Source: Thiothrix fructosivorans
GTDB taxonomy: Bacteria; Pseudomonadota; Gammaproteobacteria; Thiotrichales; Thiotrichaceae
Assembly (NCBI RefSeq): GCF_017349355.1
Contig: NZ_JAFMPM010000004.1
Span: 62,001-126,000, forward strand
DNA length: 64,000 bases
Direction: 5' to 3'
Shown here in pieces: positions 54,975 to 63,452 of this stretch (positions are counted from its first letter, which is position 1; the number at the start of each line of letters is the position of its first letter). Under the pieces are notes generated by a model. The model did not search any database. It was not told the DNA's origin and saw only the letters and a list, made by a program, of their open reading frames with translations. A program made the translations under genes and the position numbers.

Positions 54975-55738
54975 GAGTTGATCCTCATACCCATTTTTCC
55001 CATGATTTCTTGCATGACTGCCAGCATTTCCTGAGCCGCAATGCGTGCAGCACCACCGTTGGGTTTATCCCATACTGCTTTGCTTTCGTAGGCAGCATTA
55101 GCGATAGCAGAACGGTCTGCCAAGGGGTTAGCAATGATTTGTCCCGGCAGTGCTTCCAAGAACTTTCTCACCATTTCAACTTGTTGCACGTTCCTGCTAT
55201 TCCAGCGGTTTATCACCAATCCCAGAAATTTCAACGAAGGATTTTGTTTGGCTCTGACCGCCTTGATTTTGGCAAACAAGGTTTTAACACCGCGCACACT
55301 GAAAGCATCAGGAATCACGGGGGATAACGCAAAATCAGAGGCAATCAAGGGGGCTAACATGGCAAATCCCATTGTTGGCGGTGTATCCAGAATCACTAGG
55401 TCGAAAGTATTGGCAAACGTGCGTAGCCGTTGCCTAAATATTTGCACTGTTTCAAAAGGCAACCGCTCGATACCTAACAAACCTTCGTCGGCAGGAATCA
55501 GTTTGAACGTCTCGCCGCCTATTGAGAGAGGAACAACTTCCCTGTCTTTCAGAAACAGACCGGAAGCTCCGGTTTTGGCAGACTCAACATGGAAAAATGC
55601 ACTGATATTGGCTTGGGCATCCATATCAATGATCAAGACAGACAGCTTTTTACTGTGTGCGTAGAGAGCTAGGTGTGACACGATAGTGGTTTTCCCGGTT
55701 CCCCCCTTGTGGATGGCTACCGTCAAGATTTTTCCCAT
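54971..55738 (-). CDS. ParA/IncC-family partition ATPase
   Basis: This 255-residue Walker-type ATPase has the deviant Walker A VAIHKGGTGKTTIVSHLALY, the A' motif LIIDMDAQANISAFFHV and Walker B VILDTPPTMGF. It forms one of two ParA/ParB systems in the window. It heads the operon with korB and korA. Upstream are the GTATCAATA repeats that may be its operator. Confidence 0.92.
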   Translation of the reverse strand: MGKILTVAIHKGGTGKTTIVSHLALYAHSKKLSVLIIDMDAQANISAFFHVESAKTGASGLFLKDREVVPLSIGGETFKLIPADEGLLGIERLPFETVQIFRQRLRTFANTFDLVILDTPPTMGFAMLAPLIASDFALSPVIPDAFSVRGVKTLFAKIKAVRAKQNPSLKFLGLVINRWNSRNVQQVEMVRKFLEALPGQIIANPLADRSAIANAAYESKAVWDKPNGGAARIAAQEMLAVMQEIMGKMGMRINS

Positions 55739-55765
55739 GAATGTTCTCGTAATGTTTTGATTATT

Positions 55766-55810
55766 GTATCAATACCCTAAAAGTCAACCAATTTTGGAAC
55801 CTATTGATAC
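55766..55810. promoter_or_regulatory. Inverted GTATCAATA motifs upstream of the incC-like gene
   Basis: GTATCAATA (55766-55774) and its inverse TATTGATAC (55802-55810) flank 27 bases, 28 bases before the leftward parA-type gene. The same motif recurs at 58758-58766 before the second parA gene. A shared operator for both partition operons is a reasonable reading. Confidence 0.45.
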
Positions 55811-56191
55811 TACTGTTATCTGGTTTAGGCAGTATCTTAGACATAATCATCGGGAAAACAACTTATAACCGGTTTGACGGAGCAGTTTCACATGAAAAAC
55901 TTCATCTTGCTGCCGGAATCTGTAGCATGAAATTGTCCACACACTGGGGAAATTAGTGATGCGGTGTTTAGTTTTCACCTAATATTGATTCAGCATCTGT
56001 TTTAGCTACGATGACTTGAGCATATTTTATATAGATCACGTTAATACCATGTCTCTTTTAAGGCTTACATCCTGTTTCTATAAAGATTTTCAATGAAAAA
56101 TAAAAAAACATCAGCTTATGAATGCATCTGATTTTTTGTTCAAAACATAAACAGTGACGATGAAGAACGTATTGTTGGGGGGCAAAAAAAC

Positions 56192-56205
56192 TTTCACATG
56201 TGAAA
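56192..56205. repeat. Perfect palindrome TTTCACATGTGAAA, copy 1
   Basis: This 14-bp palindrome resembles the chromosomal parS core (GTTTCACGTGAAAC) with AT inserted at the centre. It lies between the two partition/replication blocks. A second perfect copy is at 58793 and a related palindrome at 63382. Confidence 0.6.
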
Positions 56206-56853
56206 ATTTTGCAGACAGTAATATCTAGCTTAGAATCAAGCAACTGGTCACTCCAGCTATAGTGTGCACATCCATAGCTAGACAGCCGTGGCATTTCATG
56301 AACAAACCTTTCAACACTGTCAGCCCTGTCCACCTTGAAGACCATTACCACATAGACCCGATGCAGCGACTGGGCTGGTGATAATGGACGCACTCAACCA
56401 GTCCGCTAATACACCCCGCGCTGTACATCAATGTCAACGCTCCGATATTTGGCTTAGGGATGTGTAGGGCTTGTCCCGGCTTGCCGGGATGCAGCGCAGC
56501 GGAACCCGTAGCAGCCCGACCCGAAGGGTAAGCCCCAAAATAGCAGATTCACGGGAATAGAAAAAAGCGGTATTGATTCACCGACAAGAGTGGTTAATGG
56601 GATGTAAGGACTTCTCTCTGGAATAGTTGCAAAATAGGTAAGCCGTCAAAAACATCCCCCTCCTAGACGACGACCTTTTGGGTAGATTATCGCCTTGTAC
56701 GAAGAATTGTCATATCGATGAAATTCAGTGGCTGACAGAGGGGAAGACAGAAAAAGCAAACAATACCAATCAAGACTGCCCGCTTAGGGTAATGGAGAAC
56801 AGACCTAGGACAGCCCAGTAAGAAAACCCATTTTTTCCCACACCAGCATACAG

Positions 56854-56955
56854 CACACAAAAGGTGTCTTTTCCCCGATGGAACAAACCAACACCTCAGA
56901 CATAGCGGTCATGCCGACTTCCATGAAATAGTTTGCAGCACACAAAAGGTCTCTT
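56854..56955. repeat. Two iteron-like units downstream of rep
   Basis: CACACAAAAGGTGTCTT (56854-56870) and CACACAAAAGGTCTCTT (56939-56955) match the main iterons at 58386-58510 except for the centre. They lie 3' of the rep gene, 85 bases apart, so not in the 22-bp phasing of the main array. Confidence 0.6.
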
Positions 56956-56984
56956 TTCCAAAAATTCGCCGAATAAGGCGAGGG

Positions 56985-58259
56985 TCAATCCATCAGTCCC
57001 TGCTCTTTTAAAGCATTTTTAATGAACTTCTCACAACGGCGTTTGTAATCCGGGATGCGCTTGATAATTTCAAGACCAACAAAGGGGCTGTCCAACCCAA
57101 GACGCAGTAGCTCTTCCTTGATGAACAAGTCATCCTGCTTTTCAGCGATAATTTCCTGCAACAATTGCTGATGCGCCTGCGCTGAAAGCCCCAATAAGAA
57201 ATCTTTTTTCGCTTGCTGAGCAAATGCACGTATCAATTCTTCACGCAGCTTCCTGATTTTTTTTTCTTTCTCTTCAGCCTGCTGTTTTTTCCGGGCAGCA
57301 TCCTCACTGACTTTCTGGATCAACTTTTCACTCTTGAAGTCGTTACGGATGGCAGCAGCAAGAAAACCTGACACGCTGCTGGTAATGCTCCGATTCAGCA
57401 GCTTTTCTTCCAATAACGCCAGTTTTTCACGTACATAATCATAGCCATGCTCCTGAATCCAGAGTTTTGCCTGAACATCGGTAATTCCATGCTTAATCAA
57501 TTGGTGGAACTCTTCACTATCCGCAATAGCTCCCGGTGCTTCAGGGGTAAGCACAGGAGAAGCCTCCTTGCGAGTTACCAGAAACCCCAGTTGCGTTACC
57601 CTACGGTCAGTACGTTTTATTTTCAATTCCAATTCAATATTGGATACAGCATTAACTTCCTCGATGGCTGGCATCAACACCTTCTGCGAGAAACGCCGGT
57701 ATTCATCGTAGGTTTTGGCGGTAGCCCCCAACAATTTACGCCAGTTTTCGACCTCCAGCATACCGGTGGAGCCAGTATTGCAATAACGCATACAGTTTTC
57801 CCACAAAGCCAACCCGTAGGATGTCTTGAACAGACGCTGCTGGGCAATATTGATACGTTGGTAAATTTCTGGGTTATACAATAGCTCGGCGAGAATCGGG
57901 GAAAAGCCATAATACAGCACACCATCATCAACTTTCCCCCAGGCCAACAGGGATGAGATGGAAAAATTCTTGTTCCACTTGCCTGCTGCAACGGCAGATC
58001 CCCCCACATCCCAAGTAACGGCAGTCGTCGCCAGTTTCTCCAAGGACTCACGTAAACGGGCATAATTACGGCTGTTAGAGCCCATAGCCTCGAATAACAC
58101 ATTCAGGTTGATGACATGCTGCTGACGGGTAAGCAAAGCATCATAAGCATTCAACAACAGGATATTCCACATCTTTCTGGCCATCAGGCCAATGTCATTG
58201 GAAATGCGGATAGCTGCAACGTGCTTCTTAACATCTTTGGCAAGTTGGGTAGATGGCAT
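56985..58259 (-). CDS. Rep_3-family plasmid replication initiator
   Basis: The protein of about 424 residues begins LAKDVKKHVAAIRISNDIGL, then MARKMWNILLLNAYDALLTR, the first winged-helix domain of Rep_3 initiators. The second winged helix includes VENWRKLLGATAKTYDEYRR and the nearby FSQKVLMPAIEEVNAVSNIE. The C-terminal third is a long Lys/Glu coiled region, longer than in RepA or RepE. The start at 58259 (MPSTQLAKD) is preferred to a hydrophobic leader extending to 58352. It would bind the iterons at 58386-58510, which lie upstream, and open the origin. Confidence 0.87.
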   Translation of the reverse strand: MPSTQLAKDVKKHVAAIRISNDIGLMARKMWNILLLNAYDALLTRQQHVINLNVLFEAMGSNSRNYARLRESLEKLATTAVTWDVGGSAVAAGKWNKNFSISSLLAWGKVDDGVLYYGFSPILAELLYNPEIYQRINIAQQRLFKTSYGLALWENCMRYCNTGSTGMLEVENWRKLLGATAKTYDEYRRFSQKVLMPAIEEVNAVSNIELELKIKRTDRRVTQLGFLVTRKEASPVLTPEAPGAIADSEEFHQLIKHGITDVQAKLWIQEHGYDYVREKLALLEEKLLNRSITSSVSGFLAAAIRNDFKSEKLIQKVSEDAARKKQQAEEKEKKIRKLREELIRAFAQQAKKDFLLGLSAQAHQQLLQEIIAEKQDDLFIKEELLRLGLDSPFVGLEIIKRIPDYKRRCEKFIKNALKEQGLMD

Positions 58260-58385
58260 ACTCAAAGCTTCATTAGCAAGGGTAAAAAAACAGGAGTATA
58301 GAACAAAGATACGCAAAAGACACCGATTCAACGGACAACGGTGTCTTTTCAAACAGCACCTTTGGCCTCACCAAATCTTATCCAT

Positions 58386-58510
58386 CACACAGATGGTGTC
58401 TTTAGCACACAAACGGTGTCTTCTCATCACACAGATGGTGTCTTTACAGCACACAAACGGTGTCTTCCCATCACACAGATGGTGTCTTTACAGCACACAA
58501 ACGGTGTCTT
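58386..58510. repeat. Six iterons, origin of replication (oriV) candidate
   Basis: Six 17-bp units of CACACAGATGGTGTCTT or CACACAAACGGTGTCTT start at 58386, 58406, 58428, 58450, 58472 and 58494, mostly 22 bases apart, that is two helical turns. The two sequence types alternate strictly. A degenerate unit (GACAACGGTGTCTT) precedes at about 58334. AT-rich sequence follows (58511-58800), as in iteron origins. It lies just upstream of the rep gene. Confidence 0.88.
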
Positions 58511-58870
58511 TTGCCTCTATAATCTATTGATATTCCTAATGAAATCGACACCTAAACATCTTTAAACATGTATTAAACTATTACAACATTGTTTAATGTG
58601 CTGTGGTTGCTTGTCCTCTAATCATTGAATACACACCGTTTCATTGAAAACCAACGTTATCTAGGAAAATAGCGGGAAGGACATCCTAAAAATTAGATTA
58701 TCTCCATGAACCCACGTTATTTTTTGTAAAAAACCTTGTGTATCAGACAAAACTCTTGTATCAATACCCAAGTTGCACCGCTGACGGTACATTTTCACAT
58801 GTGAAAGTTAATCTAAACGGTGAATATCAATCCGGTAGACAGCACTGGCAACAAACAATGAAGGATCAGC
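58511..58870. other. AT-rich region between iterons and parA
   Basis: This stretch has no gene. It is AT-rich, compatible with a DNA unwinding element next to the iterons. It contains the motif GTATCAATA at 58758-58766 and the palindrome at 58793-58806, both shared with the other partition region. Confidence 0.5.
58793..58806. repeat. Perfect palindrome TTTCACATGTGAAA, copy 2
   Basis: This copy lies 65 bases before the second parA gene, in its promoter region. A ParB binding site or parA operator is likely. Confidence 0.6.
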
Positions 58871-59650
58871 ATGACCAAGATAATCAGTTTCGCCAACCAG
58901 AAAGGGGGTGTCGGTAAAAGCACACTCTGTATCCAGATGGCTTTTTACCTAGCAGAACGCAAACATCGTGTTCTGGTTGTTGATATGGATGGGCAAGGTA
59001 ATACCTCTTCCCGGCTAGCTCGACGGGAAGGAGAGGAAGAAGCCGAATACTACGGCACAAAAACCAGCGAACTGTTTTCCCCCAAACTGGAAAATATCAA
59101 AGTGATGCACTGCCCTTACGGAATGGACTTGATCCATACGCCGAAGAATGATCCTGATCTGTTTGAAATGGAAGCCATCCCGCTGAACCAAGCCGTCAAT
59201 CCCAGACGTAACTTGTTCCCACTGTTTCCCAACTACGACTATGTATTGCTGGATTGTCCCCCGTCCCTAGGACGTAAGTTAGTGGCGGCATTGGCAATGT
59301 CCACACATGTTGCCTGCCCGGTACAGCTATCCGGGTTTGCGGTCGATGGTGTAGAGGGTTTGTTGAATACGATCATTTCTGTGAAAAACACTCTGAATCC
59401 CTCTATTGAAATACTCGGTATCATTATCAACAATATGAACAGCCGTTCTATGACACACCTGAAAGCCTTGAAACAGCTACAGGCAGAAATTCCCGACCTG
59501 ATATTCAAGCATGGTATTGCCAGTCGTGCTCCGCTGGATAATGCGACCAATCTGGGCATCCCTGTTTGGAAAATACGCTCCGGTGCTGCCAATGAGGCAG
59601 CAAGGGAAGTCAAGGCAGTCCTTAATGAAATTCTAATGAGGGCAAACTAA
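58871..59650 (+). CDS. parA: ParA-family partition ATPase (second system)
   Basis: This 259-residue protein carries FANQKGGVGKSTLCIQMAFY (deviant Walker A), VLVVDMDGQGNTSSRLARRE and YVLLDCPPSLGRKL. It is only distantly like the IncC-type protein at 54971, so the two are not recent copies. AAGGA lies nine bases before the ATG. It is followed after one base by parB, and the pair should segregate the replicon of the nearby iteron origin. Confidence 0.93.
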   Translation: MTKIISFANQKGGVGKSTLCIQMAFYLAERKHRVLVVDMDGQGNTSSRLARREGEEEAEYYGTKTSELFSPKLENIKVMHCPYGMDLIHTPKNDPDLFEMEAIPLNQAVNPRRNLFPLFPNYDYVLLDCPPSLGRKLVAALAMSTHVACPVQLSGFAVDGVEGLLNTIISVKNTLNPSIEILGIIINNMNSRSMTHLKALKQLQAEIPDLIFKHGIASRAPLDNATNLGIPVWKIRSGAANEAAREVKAVLNEILMRAN

Positions 59651-59651
59651 C

Positions 59652-60638
59652 ATGGCATTGGGCAACCTGAAGAACTTAGCCAGTTTAGCGCAAGCGGCAA
59701 GAATCTCACTAAGCGGCAAGCAAGTGCTAAAACTCAATTTGGATGAGGTCAAATCCAAGTCCGACCAGGTACGGAAATCCTTTACCGGCATTCAGGAGTT
59801 GGCAGATTCCCTGCTACAGGAAGGACAGATACAACCCATTATCGTTTCTCCGAAAGGGGAGGACGGATTGTACGAAATCCAGAAAGGTGAGCGCCGCTGG
59901 CGTGCCTGCCGGGACGCAGGATTACCAACAGTAGAAGCCATTGTCAATGAGGATGATTTGTCCACCTTGGATGCAACCGCTGGGGAGTTAATTGAAAATA
60001 TCCAACGTGACGATCTCACCCCGTTGGAAATTGCCACCGCACTACAACGGTTTGTCGATGGTGGTTGGAAACAAAAAGATATTGCTAAACGCATTGGCAA
60101 AACAGTCTCGTTTGTTTCTTCCCATCTGAGCCTGCTCAAATTGCCGGATACCGTACTAGCACTTTATCAGCAAGATGTAACCCAAGACCCGGAAACGCTG
60201 AACAACCTACGCTTGTTGTTTGACCTTAATCCCCACCGTTGTGAACAGCTTTGTTCAGCCGCATTGACTGATGGCATCAGCCGCCTATACAGCCGTGAAG
60301 CCTTGAATGCAGTGAAAAAGCCTAAAGAAGAATCGATCAGTGAACTGCTACAACCAATGCAGGTCAATGTACAAGATGCAGTACCTGCGATTACCCCGGT
60401 AGAAACCGATACTCCGGTAAAACCCAGTATCCCGGAACCTACCGAATGGCGGTCTGCCAAACCTTCCCAACTGCACTTTGTGGTATCTGTTGCACTGGAT
60501 GGCGAAGTCATTAAGGGGCGTATCCTCACCGATCGGGTTGACCAAGATACGTCCTATGTTTGGATTGAGCTTTACAATCAACAAACCATCAGGATACCTG
60601 CTAACCAGTTAAAGCTTGAGAAAATCACCCTGCGCTAA
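59652..60638 (+). CDS. parB: ParB-family partition protein (second system)
   Basis: This 328-residue protein has the ParB motifs IQELADSLLQEGQIQPIIVS, YEIQKGERRWRACRDAGLPT and AGELIENIQRDDLTPLEIAT (CTP-binding), and a helix-turn-helix WKQKDIAKRIGKTVSFVSSH. The C-terminal part (about residues 235-328) has a Pro-rich linker and a small beta-rich end, RIPANQLKLEKITLR, as in RepB/KorB-like proteins. It is the probable binder of the palindromes around it. Confidence 0.92.
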   Translation: MALGNLKNLASLAQAARISLSGKQVLKLNLDEVKSKSDQVRKSFTGIQELADSLLQEGQIQPIIVSPKGEDGLYEIQKGERRWRACRDAGLPTVEAIVNEDDLSTLDATAGELIENIQRDDLTPLEIATALQRFVDGGWKQKDIAKRIGKTVSFVSSHLSLLKLPDTVLALYQQDVTQDPETLNNLRLLFDLNPHRCEQLCSAALTDGISRLYSREALNAVKKPKEESISELLQPMQVNVQDAVPAITPVETDTPVKPSIPEPTEWRSAKPSQLHFVVSVALDGEVIKGRILTDRVDQDTSYVWIELYNQQTIRIPANQLKLEKITLR

Positions 60639-60665
60639 CCATTTTCCCGGTTCCGGGAAAATGGT
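60638..60665. terminator. Long perfect inverted repeat after parB
   Basis: ACCATTTTCCCGG (60638-60650) and CCGGGAAAATGGT (60653-60665) form a 13-bp perfect stem with a 2-base centre. It lies immediately after the parB stop. No T-run follows, so it may be a terminator of weak kind or a protein site such as an operator for dinD. Confidence 0.5.
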
Positions 60666-60697
60666 GGTAGTTCTTCGACTAGCTTGAGAAAAAATAG

Positions 60698-61549
60698 ATG
60701 ACACAGGAATTGGAACCCAGCAAGCATCTGCAAGACTTTGAATCCATTAAACACATGGGCGAGGATGGCAATGAGTTTTGGTATGCCCGTGAATTACAGC
60801 CTGTATTGGAATACAGCAAATGGGAACGCTTCCAGAATGTGCTGAACAAAGCCATGAAGGCTTGTGAGAACTCCGGTCATCTGGTGGAGCACCATTTCTA
60901 CCCTGTTGATAAGGCGGTCGGGTTAGGTTCTGGTGCATCACGTAAAATTCAGGATTATTGCCTCTCGCGCTATGCCTGTTACCTGATCGTCCAAAATGCC
61001 GACCCGTCCAAGTCCGTGATTGCTAACGGGCAAACCTATTTTGCCGTACAGACACGTCGGCAAGAACTGGACGATGATGACAAGTTCCAAGAACTGGACG
61101 AGAACGAAAAACGCCTGTTTCTGCGGCGCGAACTGCGGGAGCATAACAAGCAACTGGTTGAGGCTGCCAAGCAGGCAGGAGTAGAAAGCAATCTGGATTT
61201 TGCCATTTTCCAGAACCATGGCTATCAGGGATTGTATGGTGGTCTTGGAGCCAAGGAACTGCACAAGCGCAAGGGGCTGAAACAAAGCCAGAAAATACTG
61301 GATCATATGGGGTCAACCGAGATGGCTGCTAACCTGTTCCGTGCTACCCAAACGGAAGACAAACTACGGCGTGATGGAACCCAAGGCAAACAGGAAGCCA
61401 ATTCTGTCCATTTTCAGGTTGGTCAAAAGGTACGTCAGACTATCAAGGATATTGGCGGAACCATGCCAGAAGACCTGCCGACCCCGGATGAGAGTATTGC
61501 CGGTTTGGAGCAGCGAAAGAAAAAGCAGTTAAAGGATGATGGGCAATAA
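60698..61549 (+). CDS. dinD: DNA-damage-inducible protein D
   Basis: This 283-residue DinD-like protein has the Bro-N-like start ESIKHMGEDGNEFWYARELQ, PVLEYSKWERFQNVLNKAMK and YCLSRYACYLIVQNADPSKS. The middle is charged coil (ELDENEKRLFLRRELREHNK), then GLGAKELHKRKGLKQSQKIL and HMGSTEMAANLFRATQTEDK. E. coli DinD inhibits RecA-mediated strand exchange. No clear LexA box was seen before it. Anti-SOS-like functions are common cargo of conjugative plasmids. Confidence 0.9.
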   Translation: MTQELEPSKHLQDFESIKHMGEDGNEFWYARELQPVLEYSKWERFQNVLNKAMKACENSGHLVEHHFYPVDKAVGLGSGASRKIQDYCLSRYACYLIVQNADPSKSVIANGQTYFAVQTRRQELDDDDKFQELDENEKRLFLRRELREHNKQLVEAAKQAGVESNLDFAIFQNHGYQGLYGGLGAKELHKRKGLKQSQKILDHMGSTEMAANLFRATQTEDKLRRDGTQGKQEANSVHFQVGQKVRQTIKDIGGTMPEDLPTPDESIAGLEQRKKKQLKDDGQ

Positions 61550-61568
61550 CCACAAATATACAAATATA

Positions 61569-61586
61569 GGGTGTCCGAAGACACCC
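61569..61586. terminator. Hairpin after dinD
   Basis: GGGTGTC and GACACCC pair around the tetraloop CGAA, 20 bases after the dinD stop. Only two T follow, so termination is likely but not certain. Confidence 0.55.
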
Positions 61587-61787
61587 TTGCACTGGGATGT
61601 TCTCACATCACCCTGGGCGGTCATCGGCTCCTCAGCCTGTACCGCGTTTACCAATATAGCATAGCAATTACTCATCCCTGAATGTTTGGAACGGGCGTTT
61701 CAGCGCTCTTTCTGTCACGTTTATCGCTTTGACCGAAGCATATCCCCAGCAGTACAGGCATGACGTTCATGCATTCTCCAGCGACCA

Positions 61788-62630
61788 TCAAGCAGGCTCT
61801 CTGGACAACGCAGGCTTGGCCAGTTCAATCAGGTAATCAGTCGCCCGTTGCGCCAGTGTTGATGCACGGAAAATGGCTCTGTGGTCATCTTCCAGCATTT
61901 TTACGTAATGGGCGATGTAGGGTGCGTGTTCATCGTCAATCATCGGTTGTAGGCCAATCTGTGGCAGCAGGAAGGCAGATCCCAGCTCCGCCACCAGTTC
62001 TTCAAACGCATAACCGGCACGTGAGCGCTCGGCGTTGCGTTGCAGGCGCGACTCATGTCCTGTCCAGTGAATGTATTCATGTCCCAGCGTGGCATAGTAG
62101 GCTTCCACACTGGTAAAGCGTTGCATGGCGGGCATCACGATCAGGTCTTGTGACGGAATATAGGCCGGTACTTGTTGGGTTTTTCCGACCGCGCCAGGCA
62201 GTGCCGCAAAAAAACGGCTGGTTTCAGTGATGAGAATGGGTTTTCCCCCTAATGTGTCCTGCCCTACCCCTTCCAGTTGCTCAAGGTTGAAGACGTGGTA
62301 AGCACGTGCTACCGGAATCTTGACCGTTTCATCTTCTCTGTCGGGGTCGTTCTTTTCATAGGTCTTGAAGAAGCAGACCACGGTACTTTTTTCGCCTTTG
62401 CGCACGTAACCGCCGCGTTCTGTGGCTTGTTGAAAGGTCATCCAGTGTGGGGATGCATAGCCTTTACGTTCGGCCTCCAGCATCAACCGCAGGCAATTGA
62501 TACCCTTGTAATGGTCGCCAGTGGTGCGTAATGGCAAGCTGGTGGTGTAGCACTGTTTCCAGGGGCGTACCCCTGCCTGTAATGCTTCCAGAATAGCTGT
62601 GGTGATTTCCTGATAGATGTCTCGTTTCAT
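61788..62630 (-). CDS. ardC: ArdC-type antirestriction protein
   Basis: This protein of about 280 residues has the N-terminal ssDNA-binding domain (IYQEITTAILEALQAGVRPW, GINCLRLMLEAERKGYASPH) and a C-terminal zinc metallopeptidase-like domain with HEYIHWTGHESRL (HExxH) and a downstream glutamate in AFEELVAELGSAFLLPQIGL. ArdC shields incoming plasmid DNA against restriction during conjugation. The start at 62630 (MKRDIYQE) has GGAG spaced correctly; a longer frame to 62705 is less likely. Confidence 0.92.
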   Translation of the reverse strand: MKRDIYQEITTAILEALQAGVRPWKQCYTTSLPLRTTGDHYKGINCLRLMLEAERKGYASPHWMTFQQATERGGYVRKGEKSTVVCFFKTYEKNDPDREDETVKIPVARAYHVFNLEQLEGVGQDTLGGKPILITETSRFFAALPGAVGKTQQVPAYIPSQDLIVMPAMQRFTSVEAYYATLGHEYIHWTGHESRLQRNAERSRAGYAFEELVAELGSAFLLPQIGLQPMIDDEHAPYIAHYVKMLEDDHRAIFRASTLAQRATDYLIELAKPALSREPA

Positions 62631-62729
62631 GATGGTCTCCTTGTGTATCGGTGTATGGCTAAACACGCGATAGCGGACTTCCCTGCCCTGCTCTTCCAGA
62701 CCCATCCTGTTGTTGAGCGTTTACGGATC

Positions 62730-62977
62730 AGCAGTGCTGTGTTGTCTTTGCATCGGGCAGGTCAGGGAAAGCGGGGTTGTGTCCCGTGCTTATCTGTCCC
62801 ATCCCGTCGTCTCGCGTCGGTAACCGACAGCTTCGGCAGGAGACGTGGGTGCAAGGAGGAACGCAGGAACGAGTAGTCCTTGCAGCCATGGCTGTTGTTG
62901 AAGCAGGATACCGGATGACGCGAACGGTCAACGGGTGGGAGCGATAAGCACGGGACGCAGCACTGCTGACCTGCCCG
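62730..62977. repeat. Set of three inverted repeats in the ardC upstream region
   Basis: Three motifs on the left recur inverted on the right: CAGCAGTGCTG (62730-62740) with 62958-62968, CGGGCAGGTCAG (62755-62766) with 62966-62977, and GTCCCGTGCTTATC (62782-62795) with 62943-62956. The innermost pair spans 147 bases. The order on the right is not a simple mirror, so a single long stem is not formed. It may be a structured single-stranded region, such as a leading-region promoter or a second oriT element. Confidence 0.5.
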
Positions 62978-63381
62978 GCTTGCCTGTTGCAAGGCATACC
63001 CGCGCTTGACCCGTAAACGGCAACAGGCTAACGGCAAGTGAAACGCGCAGTGACGGCGGAAGACGGCACGGAGGTGGTAGGGATTGGCGTGGAAATGGTG
63101 CAAGCCATTGCAGCAGAAAGCCCTATCAGCAAAGAGTTCCCTATTCGTACATATCCTGACATAACCCAGCATAATGGATAGCAACACCTACAAGCGGGAA
63201 GATAGCTGCAACAAGCAAACTCTCCGCTCCACTGGTTACGGCATACTCCGTGATTCTGATGGTAAGGCAATAGAACTGTCTGCGGCAGAATAAGGCTCAC
63301 CCCAGCAAGTGGTGGTAATGGCAAATAAGGAAGAAGGAAGAGAAGACAATACAGGGGGCAAAGGAGGCGAGAAGCATAAGA

Positions 63382-63397
63382 GTTTTACATGTAAAAC
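63382..63397. repeat. 16-bp palindrome GTTTTACATGTAAAAC
   Basis: This is a perfect palindrome with the same ACATGT core as the two TTTCACATGTGAAA sites. It may be a third, variant binding site for a partition protein. Confidence 0.5.
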
Positions 63398-63422
63398 CGG
63401 ATAGATCGCCTCAAAAAATAAA

Positions 63423-63452
63423 GGCGACTGGTTAGGGGGGGAACCAGTCGCC
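63423..63452. terminator. Strong hairpin
   Basis: GGCGACTGGTT (63423-63433) and AACCAGTCGCC (63442-63452) form an 11-bp perfect stem around an 8-base G-rich loop. ATGCTTTCCTTATT follows. It may end a transcript coming from either side, although no gene is recognised next to it. Confidence 0.5.

Larger units (their letters stand above)
55811..56984. other. Intergenic region between partition and replication genes
   Basis: No gene is supported in this 1.2-kb stretch; the open frames present have no protein-like character. It holds a near-palindrome at 55885-55900, the palindrome TTTCACATGTGAAA at 56192-56205, and two iteron-like units at 56854-56870 and 56939-56955. A GC-rich segment near 56465-56540 differs in base composition from the AT-rich surroundings and may be a small insertion. 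Confidence 0.5.

Noticed and set aside
56058-56393. 111-residue leftward frame in the gap between partition and rep genes
   Set aside because: Composition is not protein-like, there is no ribosome site, and it contains the TTTCACATGTGAAA palindrome.
58386-58510. Regular short repeats that could be taken for a CRISPR array
   Set aside because: Units are 17 bp with only 3-5-bp gaps, no spacers, and lie beside a Rep_3 gene; they are iterons. No cas genes are present.
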